A stretch of 64,000 nucleotides of DNA from NCBI RefSeq assembly GCF_947179165.1, contig NC_077242.1, positions 28,147,097 to 28,211,096 of the forward strand. Direction: 5' to 3'. The notes under the pieces were generated by a model. The model ran no database searches. It worked only from the letters and a program-made list of their open reading frames with translations, and had not been told where the DNA came from. Positions within the stretch are counted from its first letter, which is position 1, and every line of letters begins with the position of its first letter. A program made the position numbers and the translations under genes. Source of the stretch: Solanum dulcamara. Lineage: Eukaryota > Streptophyta > Magnoliopsida > Solanales > Solanaceae. Shown in pieces: positions 33,136 through 45,464 of this stretch.

Positions 33136-35540
33136 TGTTAATTTCGAAACTCCTACTCTTGAGTTGGTCCCTATAGTTAATGAGTTTTTCAATGTGTTTC
33201 TCGATGACTTACCTGGTGTTCATCTTAGAAGGGAAATTGAATTTGGCATATATCTACTTCCCAATACTCAACCTATTTCTAATCTTCCTTATCGTATGGC
33301 TTCAGTGGAACTTAAGGAGTTGAAAGAGCAATTGAAGGATTTTTTGGATAAAGGCTTTATAAGGCCATGCATATCACCATGGGGGTGCTCCTATGTTGTT
33401 TTTTAGGAAAAAAGATAGGTCGCTTTGAATGTGTATCGATTACCGGTAATTAAATAAGGTCACCATAAAGAACAAATATCCAATTATGTGGATAGATGAT
33501 TTTTTGACCAATTACAAGGGGCAAGTTACTTTCCAAAGATTGATCTCTGTTCCAATTATCATTGACTAAGGGTAAGGGAGCATAATATTTCCAAAACGGT
33601 GTTTCAAACATTGTATGGTCATTTTGAAATTGTAGTCATGTTGTTTGGGATGACTAATGATCCTACTATATTCATGGATTTGATGAATCATATTTTCAAG
33701 CCATACCTGGACATGTTTGTGGTTGTATTTATTGATGACATTTTGATTTACTCTCGAATTAAGAAAGACCATATCAGTAACTTGAGAATTGTGTTGAAAA
33801 CATTGAGAGACAAGCAACAATTTGCCAAATAGAAAGTGTGAATTTTGGCTAAAGGAAGTCACATTTCTTGGCCATACAGTGTCCGATGATGGGATTAAGG
33901 TTGATCCAAAGAAAACTGAGGTAGTAAAGAATTGGCCTAGACCATTATCACCTTCGGATATTAGAAGCTTTTTGGGCTTGGACGGATACTATAGAAGGTG
34001 TTTTGAATGGTTTTCTTCTATTGCTTTACCTTTGTCTAAGTTTACCCAAAAGAAGGTGAAATTCCAATGGTTAGATGATTGTGAGAAAAACTTTCAAATA
34101 TTAAAGGATCGTCTTACGTCAACTCCTATTTTTACATTGCCCAAAGGTTTGGATGGTTTATTGTTTATTGTGATGCCTCACGTGTTGGTTTGGGTTTTGT
34201 TTTGATGCAACATGGTAAGGTCATCGCATATGCCTCTAGGCAACTTAAGGTTCATGAATAAAACTACTCAACCCATGATCTTGAATTTGCGGCAGTTATG
34301 TTTGCCTTGAAAAATTAGCATCATTATCTATGGGATGCATGTTGGTGTGTTCACTTACCACAAAAGCTTGTAATATGTGTTTAGCCAAAGGTACTTGAAC
34401 CTTTGGCAAAATAAGTGACTTGATCACCTAAAGGACTATGATATGAGTGTGTTGTACCATCCGAGTAAGGCAAATGTTATAGCTGATGCTCTTAGTTGGT
34501 TGTCAATGGATAGTGATGCACATGTTAAGGTAGGTAAGAAGAAGTTGGCTAAAGATGTCCATAGATTAGCATGGTTAGGTGTGTGTTTGGTTGATTCCAC
34601 TAATAAGGGTGTTCTTGTACATAATAGCTCAAAATTGGTTGTTGTAGTGGATGTTAAGGCCAAACAAGACCATGATCCGGTTTAAGTTGAATTGAAGAAG
34701 TCAGTTGCCAAAAACGCCATTGAGGCTTTCTCCCAAGGGGGAGATAGAGTACTACATTACCAAGGTCATTTGTGTGTGCCTAATATGGATGGACCAAGGG
34801 AATTATTGTTGAATTACGCCCATATGGACTTTTTGACGGGTTTGCCTCATACTAAAAGGCAATATGATTCCATTTGGGTTGTTGTGGACCTAATGAAGAG
34901 TTGGCACATTTTTTATCGGTTAAGACTTCTTATGGTGCCGAAGACTATGCTAAGTTGTACATTTATGAGCTTGTAAAACTTCATAGTGCCTCCGTGTCGA
35001 TTATATTGGATGGAACTAATCAATTCACTTCACATTTTTGGAAATTGATTCAAAAGGGTATCGGTATAAAAGTTATGTTAAGTACCACTTTCCATCCTCA
35101 AACCTATTGACAATCCGAAAGAACGATCCAAACTTTGGAGAATATGTTGAGGGCGTGTGTTATTGATCTTAAAGGAAGTTGGGAGGAGCATTTTCCATTG
35201 AATGAATTTTCCTACAATAATAGCTATCATTCTAGCATCCAAATGGCTTCTTTTAAAGCCTTATATGGAAGAAGACGTAGGTCCCCGGTGAGATGGTTTG
35301 AAGTGGGTGAGATGGCATTGATTGATCCCAATTTGGTAGTTAATGCAATGGAGAATTTGACTTATGAGGAGGTTCTGATGGAAATCTTAGACCGGCAAGT
35401 GAAGAGGTTAAATAAATAAAGATGTTATGTCCGTCAAGGTGTTGTGGAGAAATAAACAAGTAGAGAGTGCTATATGCGAAGGAGAAGCAGACATCATAAA
35501 GCGTTATTCATATCTCTTTCCTTCCACTCAAGCCTAAGTT
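33136..35540 (+). pseudogene. Element C: 5'-truncated gypsy pol (RT, RNase H, integrase)
   Basis: Recognisable from the protease-RT linker (from about 33146; 'PIVNEFFNVFLDDLPG') onward. RT keeps the catalytic box in '[11 protein letters not shown]' (about 33730-33760), then '[16 protein letters not shown]' in another frame. RNase H is split by frameshifts (about 34165-34500). The integrase zinc-binding N-terminus is missing: sequence jumps from 'DGPRELLL' to 'HMDFLTGLP' near 34810. The core then shows the first Asp, a second in 'LDGTNQF', and an intact Glu in 'QSERTIQ'. Most of the C-terminal half is deleted, jumping to 'EILDRQVKRLNK' at about 35384. Gag and protease are absent. Confidence 0.88.
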
Positions 35541-35780
35541 ACTAAGTTGTTCATGATCAAACCAATTAAACTCCTACATTTCAATTTGGTATGTCTTTCA
35601 TATGCATACATGTTCATGAAGCTCGTTTTTAAAGCACGATTTATGTTAAGATTGGAAATCTCATGGTTTATGGTTTATTAAATGTCATCTTATTCATGTT
35701 GGGTTTCTAGTACCCGTTCTATGTCGTGTCTATGCTAAGTAAATTCCATTCGAGGATGAATGTTACCAAGGGGGAGGTAT
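35541..35780 (+). other. Element C 3' untranslated end and polypurine tract
   Basis: Non-coding stretch ending 'cattcgaggatgaatgttac', then the purine tract AAGGGGGAGG (35769-35778) abutting the LTR at 35781. This context is the usual 3' end of gypsy interiors in this window. Confidence 0.75.
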
Positions 35781-36172
35781 TGTAAGGCCGGAGAATTTGG
35801 TAAGTCAAAAAAGAGAATGTAAGAAAATATTGAGATTGTCCCTAACACTATGAGTGGGTCTATGACTCATAGAGAACCTTACGAGTCGTAAAACGGAGTC
35901 ATAGAAGGGAGTGAGAGGCTGAGAAATTTGGAAAGTGTGGTGTGTGAATCTATGATTTATTTGATGACTAGTGAAAGAGTCTACGACTCGTAGAATGGAG
36001 TTGTAGTGCAAGCCCGATACCCTGCAACTATTCAACTCTCAGACCTCTTCTACGACTCAACATGATGAGTCATAAAGAGGACTACGACTCGTAAAGGTAA
36101 GTCATATGCAAACTTCAGGGGATAGTGAAACCTGCAAGACAAGTGGGGTCTATGACCCATAGACGTGATTAT
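35781..36172 (+). repeat. Element C 3' LTR, first 392 bp only
   Basis: Begins TGTAAGGCCGGAGAATTTGG and aligns with 37539-37946. Homology stops sharply after 'gtgattat' at 36172, where the minus-strand LTR F begins. It contains several imperfect palindromes around GACTC ('tctatgactcataga', 'ctacgactcgtag'). Confidence 0.85.
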
Positions 36173-37447
36173 CCCAATGGAACTTTCATGAAAATATAAT
36201 CATTAACATCATTAAGAAATATAATAATAGATACCAATCCATTTTTATAAAATAACAGAATAACTTATCTATCAACTTCAACATAGTAAAATCATAAGAA
36301 TAGCTCATTATCTTTCTTGATTGATAATAATTCATGAGTTAGTGAGAATTTTCCTTATCACCTCTTTTAATATGATTGTGCAAGCATTGTCTTTATTGCA
36401 CCATAACTTATTTTCTTATAGCATTATTGAAACATCATTCATAACTTTCTTGCTTAAAGTATCTTTGAACATCATTCATAAAACTTTCATTGAAATAACT
36501 TGAAAATCATAATCATAATTCATAAATCATGCTTGAATCTAGCATATATCATAGGCCTTTGAAATTCATCTAGAAATTATGCAATGTAATATGAATTATG
36601 CATAATTAGGTTAAAAGCATTGAAATATATCATAATTAAGAAGACCCAATGCAAATTATGAAATTAGGGCTTTTAGAAGAAGGAATCATAAGAAAATTGA
36701 GAAGAAAACTTTGGGATTCCCTAGGCAAAAAAGCCCAATGATGACCTCCTACATACCTCGACCTTTAGAAGCGCTAAATTGCAGAGAATTGTAGCTTGAC
36801 TTAAAGAAATCCTTAGAATTGGCTTGAGGAAGAAGGAGACTTGGAAGCACACTTTTAGAGAGAAGATTTTGATTTAGGATTTAGGGTGAGAATGAGTGGG
36901 TTAGGAAGGTTTAGGGTAGTTAATAGGTTAGAATAAACTCCAAAAACCATCCATATTTATTAATTAAAATATAGGAAAGACCAAAATACCCCCAACTTAA
37001 AACTGAAACTATACTTGCACGGAGGACCTACCAATGTCCGTGAGCTTCACCATAGCCCGTGGTGGTGACGTGGTCTAGAACTTGAGTTCTAGAAATTTTG
37101 GGAATTCTGTGAGGTGAAATTCACAGAGGTCACCACAGCACGTGGTGCCCACCATAGCTCGTAGTTCCTTCTATGTTGTGCACCTTCAGGATAGAGTCTG
37201 ACGAGTTAGACTTCATGAACTACACCAATACTCGTGGTCATCACCACAAGCTGTGAAGTGATCTATGGTCCCTTTAAATACTTTCCCTTATCATCAATGG
37301 TCTTCATAGGTGCTCTCCAAAGCTTGTGAAAAGCACCATAGCTCATGGAGGGCTTCGTGGAGAGCCACATAGTGCCAAAAGTTGGGTTTTCTAAGAAAAT
37401 TTCTTTGAACCTCAATTTTATGACTTTCCAACTTTTAGGGTCTTACA
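36173..37447 (-). repeat. LTR F-minus, 5' part
   Basis: Minus-strand LTR starting TGTAAGACCCTAAAAGTTGG at 37447 and reading left to a sharp break at 36173. The order of blocks matches the reassembled plus-strand LTR F (37470-47058), for example 'cctattaactaccctaaacc' (complement of about 36908-36927) against 45470-45490. Confidence 0.8.
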
Positions 37448-37533
37448 GAATATTCCTAAGGGGAGATATTATAAGATCCCAAAAGTTTAAAAGTCAAAAA
37501 ATAAAGTTGGAAAAAAGTCTCAGAAATTTGTAG

Positions 37534-39737
37534 CTTTTTGTAAGTCCCCGGAAGTTGGTAAGTCAAACAAAGTAGAATATAAGAAAATATTGAGACATTC
37601 CCTAACACTAAGAGTGGCTCTATGACTCAAAGGGAACCTTACGAGTTGTAGAAGGGAGTCGTGGAAGGGAGTGAGAGGATGAGAAATATGGAAAGTTTGG
37701 TGTGAATATATGAGTTGTTTGAAGACTTGTGAAAGAGTTTATGACTTATAAAATAGAGTCGTAGTGTAGGCCTGATACCCTCCAACTATTCAACTCTTAG
37801 AACCTCTTCTACGACTCAATAGGACTAGTAGTAGAGAGGACTACAAGTCGTAAAGGTGAGTCGTATGCAAACTTTAGAGGCTAGTATTTTATAGGTTTTC
37901 AATACTTACAAGACGAGTTGGGTCTACGACTTGTAGAAGTGATTATGAGTCGTAATAACGACTATTAGGAAAAGTTCAGAGACTCGATTTTTAGGTATTT
38001 CCTAAGACCTGGAGGATGATTCATTCCTACTAATCGTCTCCACTTCTACGAATCATAGAGTTTAATTCGTAAGGTCAAAATTTGGATTTTAATGAAGGGT
38101 ATGAGGTTCTTTTCCAAGTTTGATTCTATGGACCTATACACTTTATATAAGCATAATTCTTCAAATTCCCCTCTTATTTCAATTCACTCTTCAAATTTTC
38201 CCTAAGAGAAAGACTAAGAGATCATCTCATCTAGGGTTTCGAATTCAACAACGTTCGTGTTCAATTCAAGTTCAATTTTTCCAAGGTATATGGGAATTGA
38301 TCCATGGGCTCCTTTCACCCATGGAGTCCTAAGGTTTTCCTCAAAAATCTCTTGAAATTTCATTATCCTTAAACTCTAATTTTGATGAATGTGCTGGGTT
38401 GTATCAATTACGGTTTTAATCATTATCAACAATCATTATAAGTATGTTTCTACGTAAATTATATGATTTTGAGTTGAATTATGAATGCCATGCATGAAGC
38501 TATTTTCAATAATGCTATACATAAAGTATGATTATGGAGTTCAATGATTTCAACGTGTTCTCATGGTTTTCATTCAAATTTTCTATGTTTATGAGATTTA
38601 CTCTAAAATCAAGTATGACTATTATGATTACAAATTTCAATTATGATCAAATTATGAATTTCATGCAAGATATGAAAATGGTGACTTAGCGCCCTATGTT
38701 TGTGACCTAGGAACAAAATGATATGAATTATGCAAGTATGATATTGTAATGTTGAAAGGCTAAGACTCACATTGCAAGTTTGTTATGAAAATGAGCTACT
38801 CTATGAATGTTAAAATGTACAATTTTCATGATATATGTTAAAGTATGATTACTATGTATTTATTTTGTGAGATTTGACTTACCATTAAATAATGACTTGA
38901 GGTGGGGGCTCAACCTACAGAATCCTTATATAAAGTCTCTTTTCTCATAACTACGTACTATCGTAGGATTGCCTTCTGTCCTAGTGGATCCATCTATAAT
39001 TTATGTACATGACCCGCCTAGTGTGGTAGAGTCTACCTTGACAAGTAGATTCCCCTTTTTCCATTGTATGGGGAGAAATCAGAATTCCATTTTATAACTC
39101 ACATGGTCTTATTGTCGGTTATGGTTCCTATCCCATATATGTGTATTAATCTTGCGTTCTTTTACAATTTCAACTATGTCTCCAAAATTCTTTGATCACT
39201 ATGGTTTTCTCATGACTTTACTTATCCTTTTATTATGTACGTTATTTGATCATTCCATCTTATGATTTATGTTGCATGTTATTCCCACATACTTAGTACA
39301 TTTAAATGTACTAACACCTATTGTAGCCTTTATTGTCTCATAATGTAGGGGTTGAGGATCATATCCATACACATGGTTAGTTGAGCTTTCTCATCGATGA
39401 AGTTTTTATAAGTCCTCATATATCGAGGACTAGTTATGAGCTATTATTTCTTTCTTCAAAAGACATTGTTATGTTCTGATTTGAGAATGATCTAGGGACA
39501 TTTCTTAGCCCCCACCCATTTTCTTTAGAAGAGGCAATTGTTGGACAAAACATGTAGAGCCTATGTAGTTGAATTATACTCTCTTTTATGTTTTATGTTA
39601 GACTCATATTATGCTATGTTCCACTTTACTTTACCTTATGTATTCTTAATTATATGTCAAGAGATTTGGCTAGATCCCTTTAGGATTTCGATCACCATTT
39701 TTTATGACTAGGCCCCAGGTCGAGTGTTAACACTTTA
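37534..39737 (+). repeat. Solo LTR of the element C family, inserted in LTR F-plus
   Basis: 37539-39732, 2194 bp, TGTAAG...TTAACA, with flanks CTTTT (37534-37538) and CTTTA (39733-39737), a one-mismatch target duplication. No interior follows. A solo LTR arises by recombination between the two LTRs of one element. It shares GACTC palindromes with 35781-36172. Confidence 0.82.
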
Positions 39738-40205
39738 GACTTTCTACAAGGCCCTTAATGGGCTGTATAAGGTACTACAACCCATGAAAGTTGTCATGGA
39801 AGTTGTCTAAAAAGGGTGATAGTGAGATCGTGAATGGAACAATAGCCTATGAAGGTGTCCCGTGGAAGTGATCATGAAAAGGTAGATATGAGGCGAAGTC
39901 CACAATCCATAGAACTACTCACAAAATATAGAATTGTTCGTGCAAACTCAAACCTTAGGGTCTAGTATGGGCCATTTTTCACATATCTCTCCATAAATTG
40001 TGGAGATTTTTACAAGCCGTGAAGGAGCCCGTAGATGTGGACTCTTCAAACCCTAGTCCCTTATATTAAAGAGTCACTTTATAGACCTTGGTGTGTTTGA
40101 CGGTCCATGAAGCTCGCCATCAAAGTGACCAGTTCAGTGATTATCAAAGGGTGTTTTGGTCTTTTCTCCATTTTTTTGTATTGGGACCTTTTGGGGGGTC
40201 AATTA

Positions 40206-41900
40206 TGTAACACCCCATAAGTTTGTAATATTTGAAATAATAATTTTATGTTCGATAAGCCAATTTATCATAATTTATGTCAACCATCATTGAGATATTT
40301 GGAGAATAATGGAAATTTGGTGACTATACAAAGTAATAAATTTATAATGTCAATTGAAATTATTTAACGGAAGTTAGAGTCCAAGGAGCCTTGACACAAA
40401 AATCTTAAATGAAGAATTTATTGAAAGAAAGTTCTGATATGACCTTATTTATATACTGACTTGGGAGGAGCATATCTACCAATATATGGATTTATGGGGA
40501 CTATTACATATAAAATAGAAGGAATATGAGTGTATTTCGTATTCACAAAACCTCTTGTCAATTCAAAATTGGAGTAAAAAGTTATGACTATTATATCGCA
40601 GCTTGTTCGTGTAAACCAGGTTATGGATCCAGGTCAAGTTTAGCCAACTTTAAAAGGTGCTTTACGACTTCAAAAAGGGTCATTTTTACATATTCTCAAA
40701 GTGAAAACATCAAGAAGCCATTGAAGAGTTCTCCAAGACCTTTGAGGTAAGAAAACACCCTCTTATAGCTTGAATCTTCCATGGCTCAAGTTTGGAGAAA
40801 TATTCTCCTTGTCACAAGCTTCATTTTGTGCTATTTCTTATTGTTTTTCATTGTGATTGAAGTAATTTTTCATGTAAGCTGGTTTTTAATTACATGTTTG
40901 AGCTACTTTGAGGTAAGGTTCTACACTTACTTTTCTTAGAATCTTATGTCTTAAAATTGGAATTTGATTCCTACGACCTAGGCATATTTTGGTGCATTTT
41001 CTTAAATTTGCCGATTTAGGATGGTGTTGAACCCTGGAGGCAGATTGTTGTGCTTGAAAAATTGAATATTTTTGGTTAAGGTAAGTTTCCTCCAATCACC
41101 ACCATCGTGTTTTTACTTTTTTGGTCATTTTGTTGATTTTTGAACCACGAGGCGGCGTTTGAGTGTCGTGGCTTAGGGTGCCTAGTCTTTATGTTGTTAT
41201 GATGTTTTTTGTTATTTGTATTGATTGTAATAAAGTTAAGGAGGGATGGGGGATTTTTTCACCACTTTTAGGTGTTGCGTATGGAGGTTATCAATTGAAT
41301 GGCATGAAGTAAGTCTTGTTATTTTTCATGGGGAGCTTACTGCTCTTTTGAGATATTGATAGACTCGTGCTGTTGTTGTAGCTACTGGTTATTTTGAGAT
41401 TGTGATTTACTTTGTTGAGTTAAAAATTAGTTGGTGAGGGTGACGACCTTAATGCCTTATCGATTGGTTATGGCTCATTTTTCTAGCATGATTGATTCTC
41501 GCATTATTGCCTTACTTTTGGTTTGCCAAGCATCTTAGAGGCACCATTGGGGATTTGATGGATAGGTATTTAAGGAGAGAGTTTCTATTATGGAATAATC
41601 CTATTGGCCTAAGCTTATTGTGGATGGTATATTGTCATTATGTGACATGTATCCTTGTTCTATTGAGTTGGCTACCACCATATGATACAATATTTATTAT
41701 TGACACTCTACTCCTTGTCTAGTGGCCTAAAAAAGCATGTTATGATTGTATTTGGATCAATTATGATTACTTGTAATTTTTGCATAATTTTATCATCTAG
41801 ATAGCGCCCATGAGCTAGTTTTGGCCTCAGTAAACACTAATAATGCAGGATTCTTGAGCATATAAATTAATTGTTTTACCGAGCCTATGGGCCGAGTAGA
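40206..41900 (+). repeat. Element E 5' LTR, 3' part missing
   Basis: From 40711 it aligns with 43209 onward (shared 'gaagccattgaagagttct' class blocks, 'tcaccacttttaggtgtt', 'gtactccttgcc'). Homology ends near 41900; about 115 bp of unplaced sequence follows before RT resumes. Confidence 0.78.
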
Positions 41901-42015
41901 AAAATTCCTCAGCAGTATTTATGAACCTCATAAACAATATATTTAGACTATTCTTCGACTTATTAATGATTGTGTTTATTTCTAATATTTTTATATATTC
42001 ACGATGAGAGTTTGA

Positions 42016-43208
42016 CAATAAAGACCATCTCCAAGAAGTGCTTTAGGTACTCCAAAGTCAGAAATTATATGCTAAGCTCTCGAAATGTGAGTTCTTTTTG
42101 TATGTTGTGTCCTTCTTAGGCCATGTTGTATTAGCTGCTGCTATATAGATTGACTTATAAAAAGTTGAGGCCGTAAATATTTGGCTAAGGGATACAATCC
42201 CAATAAAAGTTCATAGTTCTTTTCTGGGTTTACCAAGGTATTACATGAGGTTCACAGAGGAATTCTCTTTACTTTCAGCACCTTTGACAAAACTAACTTA
42301 AAAAGAAGCTACGTTCAGTGGACTGTAGACTATGAATAAAGCTTTCAAAAGCTGAAAGAAAGATTTACTTCAACCTTAGTTTTGACCTTGCCAAAGGGTT
42401 TAGAGGGTTTTGTGGTGTACTGTAATCCTTCAGGCATCAAGTTGGGTTGTGTTCTGATGCAATATGGTAAGGTAATTGTTTATACTTCTAGATAGCTAAA
42501 GAAGAAAGAGAAAAACTATCCAACCCATGATTTATAGTTGGCCGAAGTTCTTCATGCCTTAATTTGGAGGCATTACTTATATGGCATGCATGTTGATGTC
42601 TACAAAGATTATAAAAGCCTATAGTATATTTTTCAAACAAAAAGAGTTGAATCTATGACAACGTCGATGGCTCAATTTGTAGAAAGATTATGATGTGAAA
42701 ATCCTGTACCATCCAGGGAAGGCGAATATAGTAATTGATGCCCTAAGTCGTAAATCTATGGGAGATTTTTATATTTGGGAGTGGAGAAATGGGATATAGC
42801 CCAAGAGCTTCATCAATTAACAAACTTGGGGTTTAGTTTATTAGATTCCTATGATGGTGTCACAATTTAGGACATAGCCATCTCATCCTTAGTTGAAAGG
42901 TGAAACAATGACAATATGAGGATCCCAACTTTGAGCATTTCAAGGGCAAGGCTTAGCAGTAGGAGTCCTTAGCCTTCAATGTAGCAGAAAGTAGAGCCCT
43001 TAAATACATAGATTGATTCGGTGTTCCAGATATTGTAGGTCTTCAATGAAAAATTATAAATGAGGCACTATATTCCTGCTAATCTATCCACCCAAGTTAC
43101 ACGAAGATGTATCATGAAATTAAAGAGATTTACTAGTGGCCTAGGATGAATAAAGATATTGCTAAGATCATAGATTAGTGTCTTAACTGTCAGTAGGTGA
43201 AGGTTGAG
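42016..43208 (+). pseudogene. Element E pol fragment (RT C-terminus, RNase H, integrase N-terminus)
   Basis: Starts in mid-RT ('SQKLYAKLSKCEFF', 'VVSFLGHVV'), continues with 'RDTIPIKVHSSFLGLPRYYMRF', a badly frameshifted RNase H, then 'YDVKILYHPGKANIV' and 'DALSRKSM' (about 42690-42760). The integrase zinc-binding part ('HPSYTKMYHEIKEIY', 'CLNCQ') follows at about 43090-43190. It joins LTR sequence at a shared 'gaagcca'. Many stops; no catalytic RT box remains. Confidence 0.82.
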
Positions 43209-45464
43209 AAGCCATTTAAGAGTTCTTCAAAACCTTTGAGGTATGGAAATACCTTTTTCTACCTTGATTCTTCCTTGGCTCAAGTTCAGAGAAATGTTCT
43301 CCTCGTCACAAGCTTTGTTTTGTGCTAATTCTTATCATTTTTCATTGTGGTTGAAGTAATTTTGTATGTATGCTGGTTGTAAAGTTATGTACATGGATGA
43401 AATACTTTGAGGTAAGGTTATACACCTACCTTTTTTAGAATCTCATTACTTAAAGTTGGAATTTCATTCCTATGACCTAGGCTTATTTTGGTGCATTTTC
43501 TTAAAGTAGAAGAGTTTGGATGATTTTTAATACTTAAAGTAGATTGTTGTGCTGGAAAAATAGAATATTTTTGGTTAAGGTAAGTTTCCTTCAATCACCT
43601 CCTCGTGTTTTTACATTTTTGGTCATTTTGTTAATTTTTTACCACGAGGTGGCATTTGAGAGCCTTGGCTCAAGGCAACCTAGTTTTTGTGTTGTTGTGA
43701 GTTGTTTTGATATGTGTATTGATTGTAATAAAGTTATGGAGGGATGGGGGATTGGTTCACCACTTTTAAGTGTTATGTATAGAGGTTATCGATTGAATGG
43801 CATGAAGTGTATCTTGTTATATATCTTAGGGAGCTTACCGCTCTTGTGAGATGTTGATTGACTCCCGTTGTTGTAATTAGTTGCTGTTTATTTTGAGATT
43901 ATGATTTAGTTTGTTGAGTTAAAAGTTGGCTGGTCAGGATGACGATGTTAACGCCTTATTGATTGGTTATGGCTCATATTTTGCAGCTTGGTTCATTCTC
44001 TCATTATTGCATTACTTTTTGTTTACCAAGCTTATTAGAGGTACTATTGGGGATCTAATGGAAAGTTATGTTAAGGCTATTATTTTTATTCTAGCATGAT
44101 CCTAATTACCTAAGCTTGATATGGATGGTATATTATCATTATTTAACATGTATCCTTGTCCTATTGAGTTGGCTACCCCCATATGATACAATGCTTATCA
44201 GTGATATTGTACTCCCTGCCTAGTGGCCTTGAAAAGTATATTATGATTGTGTTTTGATCAAGTATAATTACTTGTTATTATTGCGATGTGTTATCATCTA
44301 GATGCCTTCTATGATATTATTTTGGACTTAACAGACACAGATACTGCAGGATCCTTGAGCATACAAATTGGTTGTTTTATCAAGTCTACGAGCGGGTAGA
44401 ACATAACTATAGGATAGCCAGGGTGTACCTATAGGGCAATATATTTTTATTGCACCACGAAGCTTCAGATTCACAATGATTCATGGTATATGTACATTCA
44501 ATCAGTTCATATCAAATTATCATTAGGATCCAGGTAAGGGGTAATATCGGTATTTAGCAATTTTTCACTCATTAGGACTTATAGGGATTGTGTGTTATTT
44601 CTACCTATCAGGCTTATGGGGTCCAGATTAATTTATTGCTTGTTATGTGTTTAGATTGCCTTGTTATAGGGTGATAGCTGTTGTACTTGTATTTTACCCT
44701 ATCCCTTTTCAGTCATTACTTATACTTTAGTTTTAGCTTTTAGTTTTCTTACATACTCGATACATTACCTTGTACTGATGGCCTATTGCCTAGGGACGCT
44801 GCATTTATGCCTGCAGGTTCTGAGAGAAGATCAGAGAAACCTGTCAAGTAGCATAGACGAGCTTCAGTGGGTTGGTTAACTCTTTTCCTTTCAGGGGTTG
44901 CTGGAGTCTCAAAGATTAGCCTTTTTGCTATTTATAGTTTTTGGGTAGGTTGGAGTCCCGTCCCATGAAGTATTATATTCATAGAGGATTTTATACTAGA
45001 CAGTTGGGTTGCATAGTTATGATAGTGTCCATTTTAGCCTTATATGTCTATTAGCTATAACGTGTTAGCCAATTGAGCCTTGTTGTTGTTTTGTTGGAAA
45101 TTTTGTGGGTCACTAGCCTAGTTTACATTATATATATATATATATATATATATCATGGTGGCCTCGATGGCGTGCATAGAGTTTATGCTTTCCTAGATAT
45201 CATGTCGGCCTTGACAGCCGAACAAGATTATGTGCTACCTGTTTATTATATTATATCAACTCTTAGGTGTAACTATTTTCTTTCTAGAGCTGTCCACAAG
45301 GGGTTTGCTGGTCGAGGGCTGATTTTTAATCTAGGATATACTTATTTGTTTTCTTTATTGTGTGTGGCTTCTATGCGCCAATGTTAAATAGTTCAACTAG
45401 GTCGACTTTGGTCTAAGTTTTGGCATTAGGTGTCAGTTGCGCCCCTTGAGTTTAGGGCATGCCA
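43209..45464 (+). repeat. Element E 3' LTR, 5' part missing
   Basis: Aligns with 40711-41900 and then continues to the LTR end at 45464. Contains a TA run at 45128-45153. Confidence 0.78.
45128..45153. repeat. TA microsatellite
   Basis: About 13 TA units within the element E 3' LTR. Confidence 0.9.

Noticed and set aside
33136..35540. Endogenous pararetrovirus (caulimovirid)
   Set aside because: RT is followed by RNase H and an integrase with retained Asp residues and a chromovirus-type tail, then PPT and LTR. Pararetroviruses lack integrase and LTRs.
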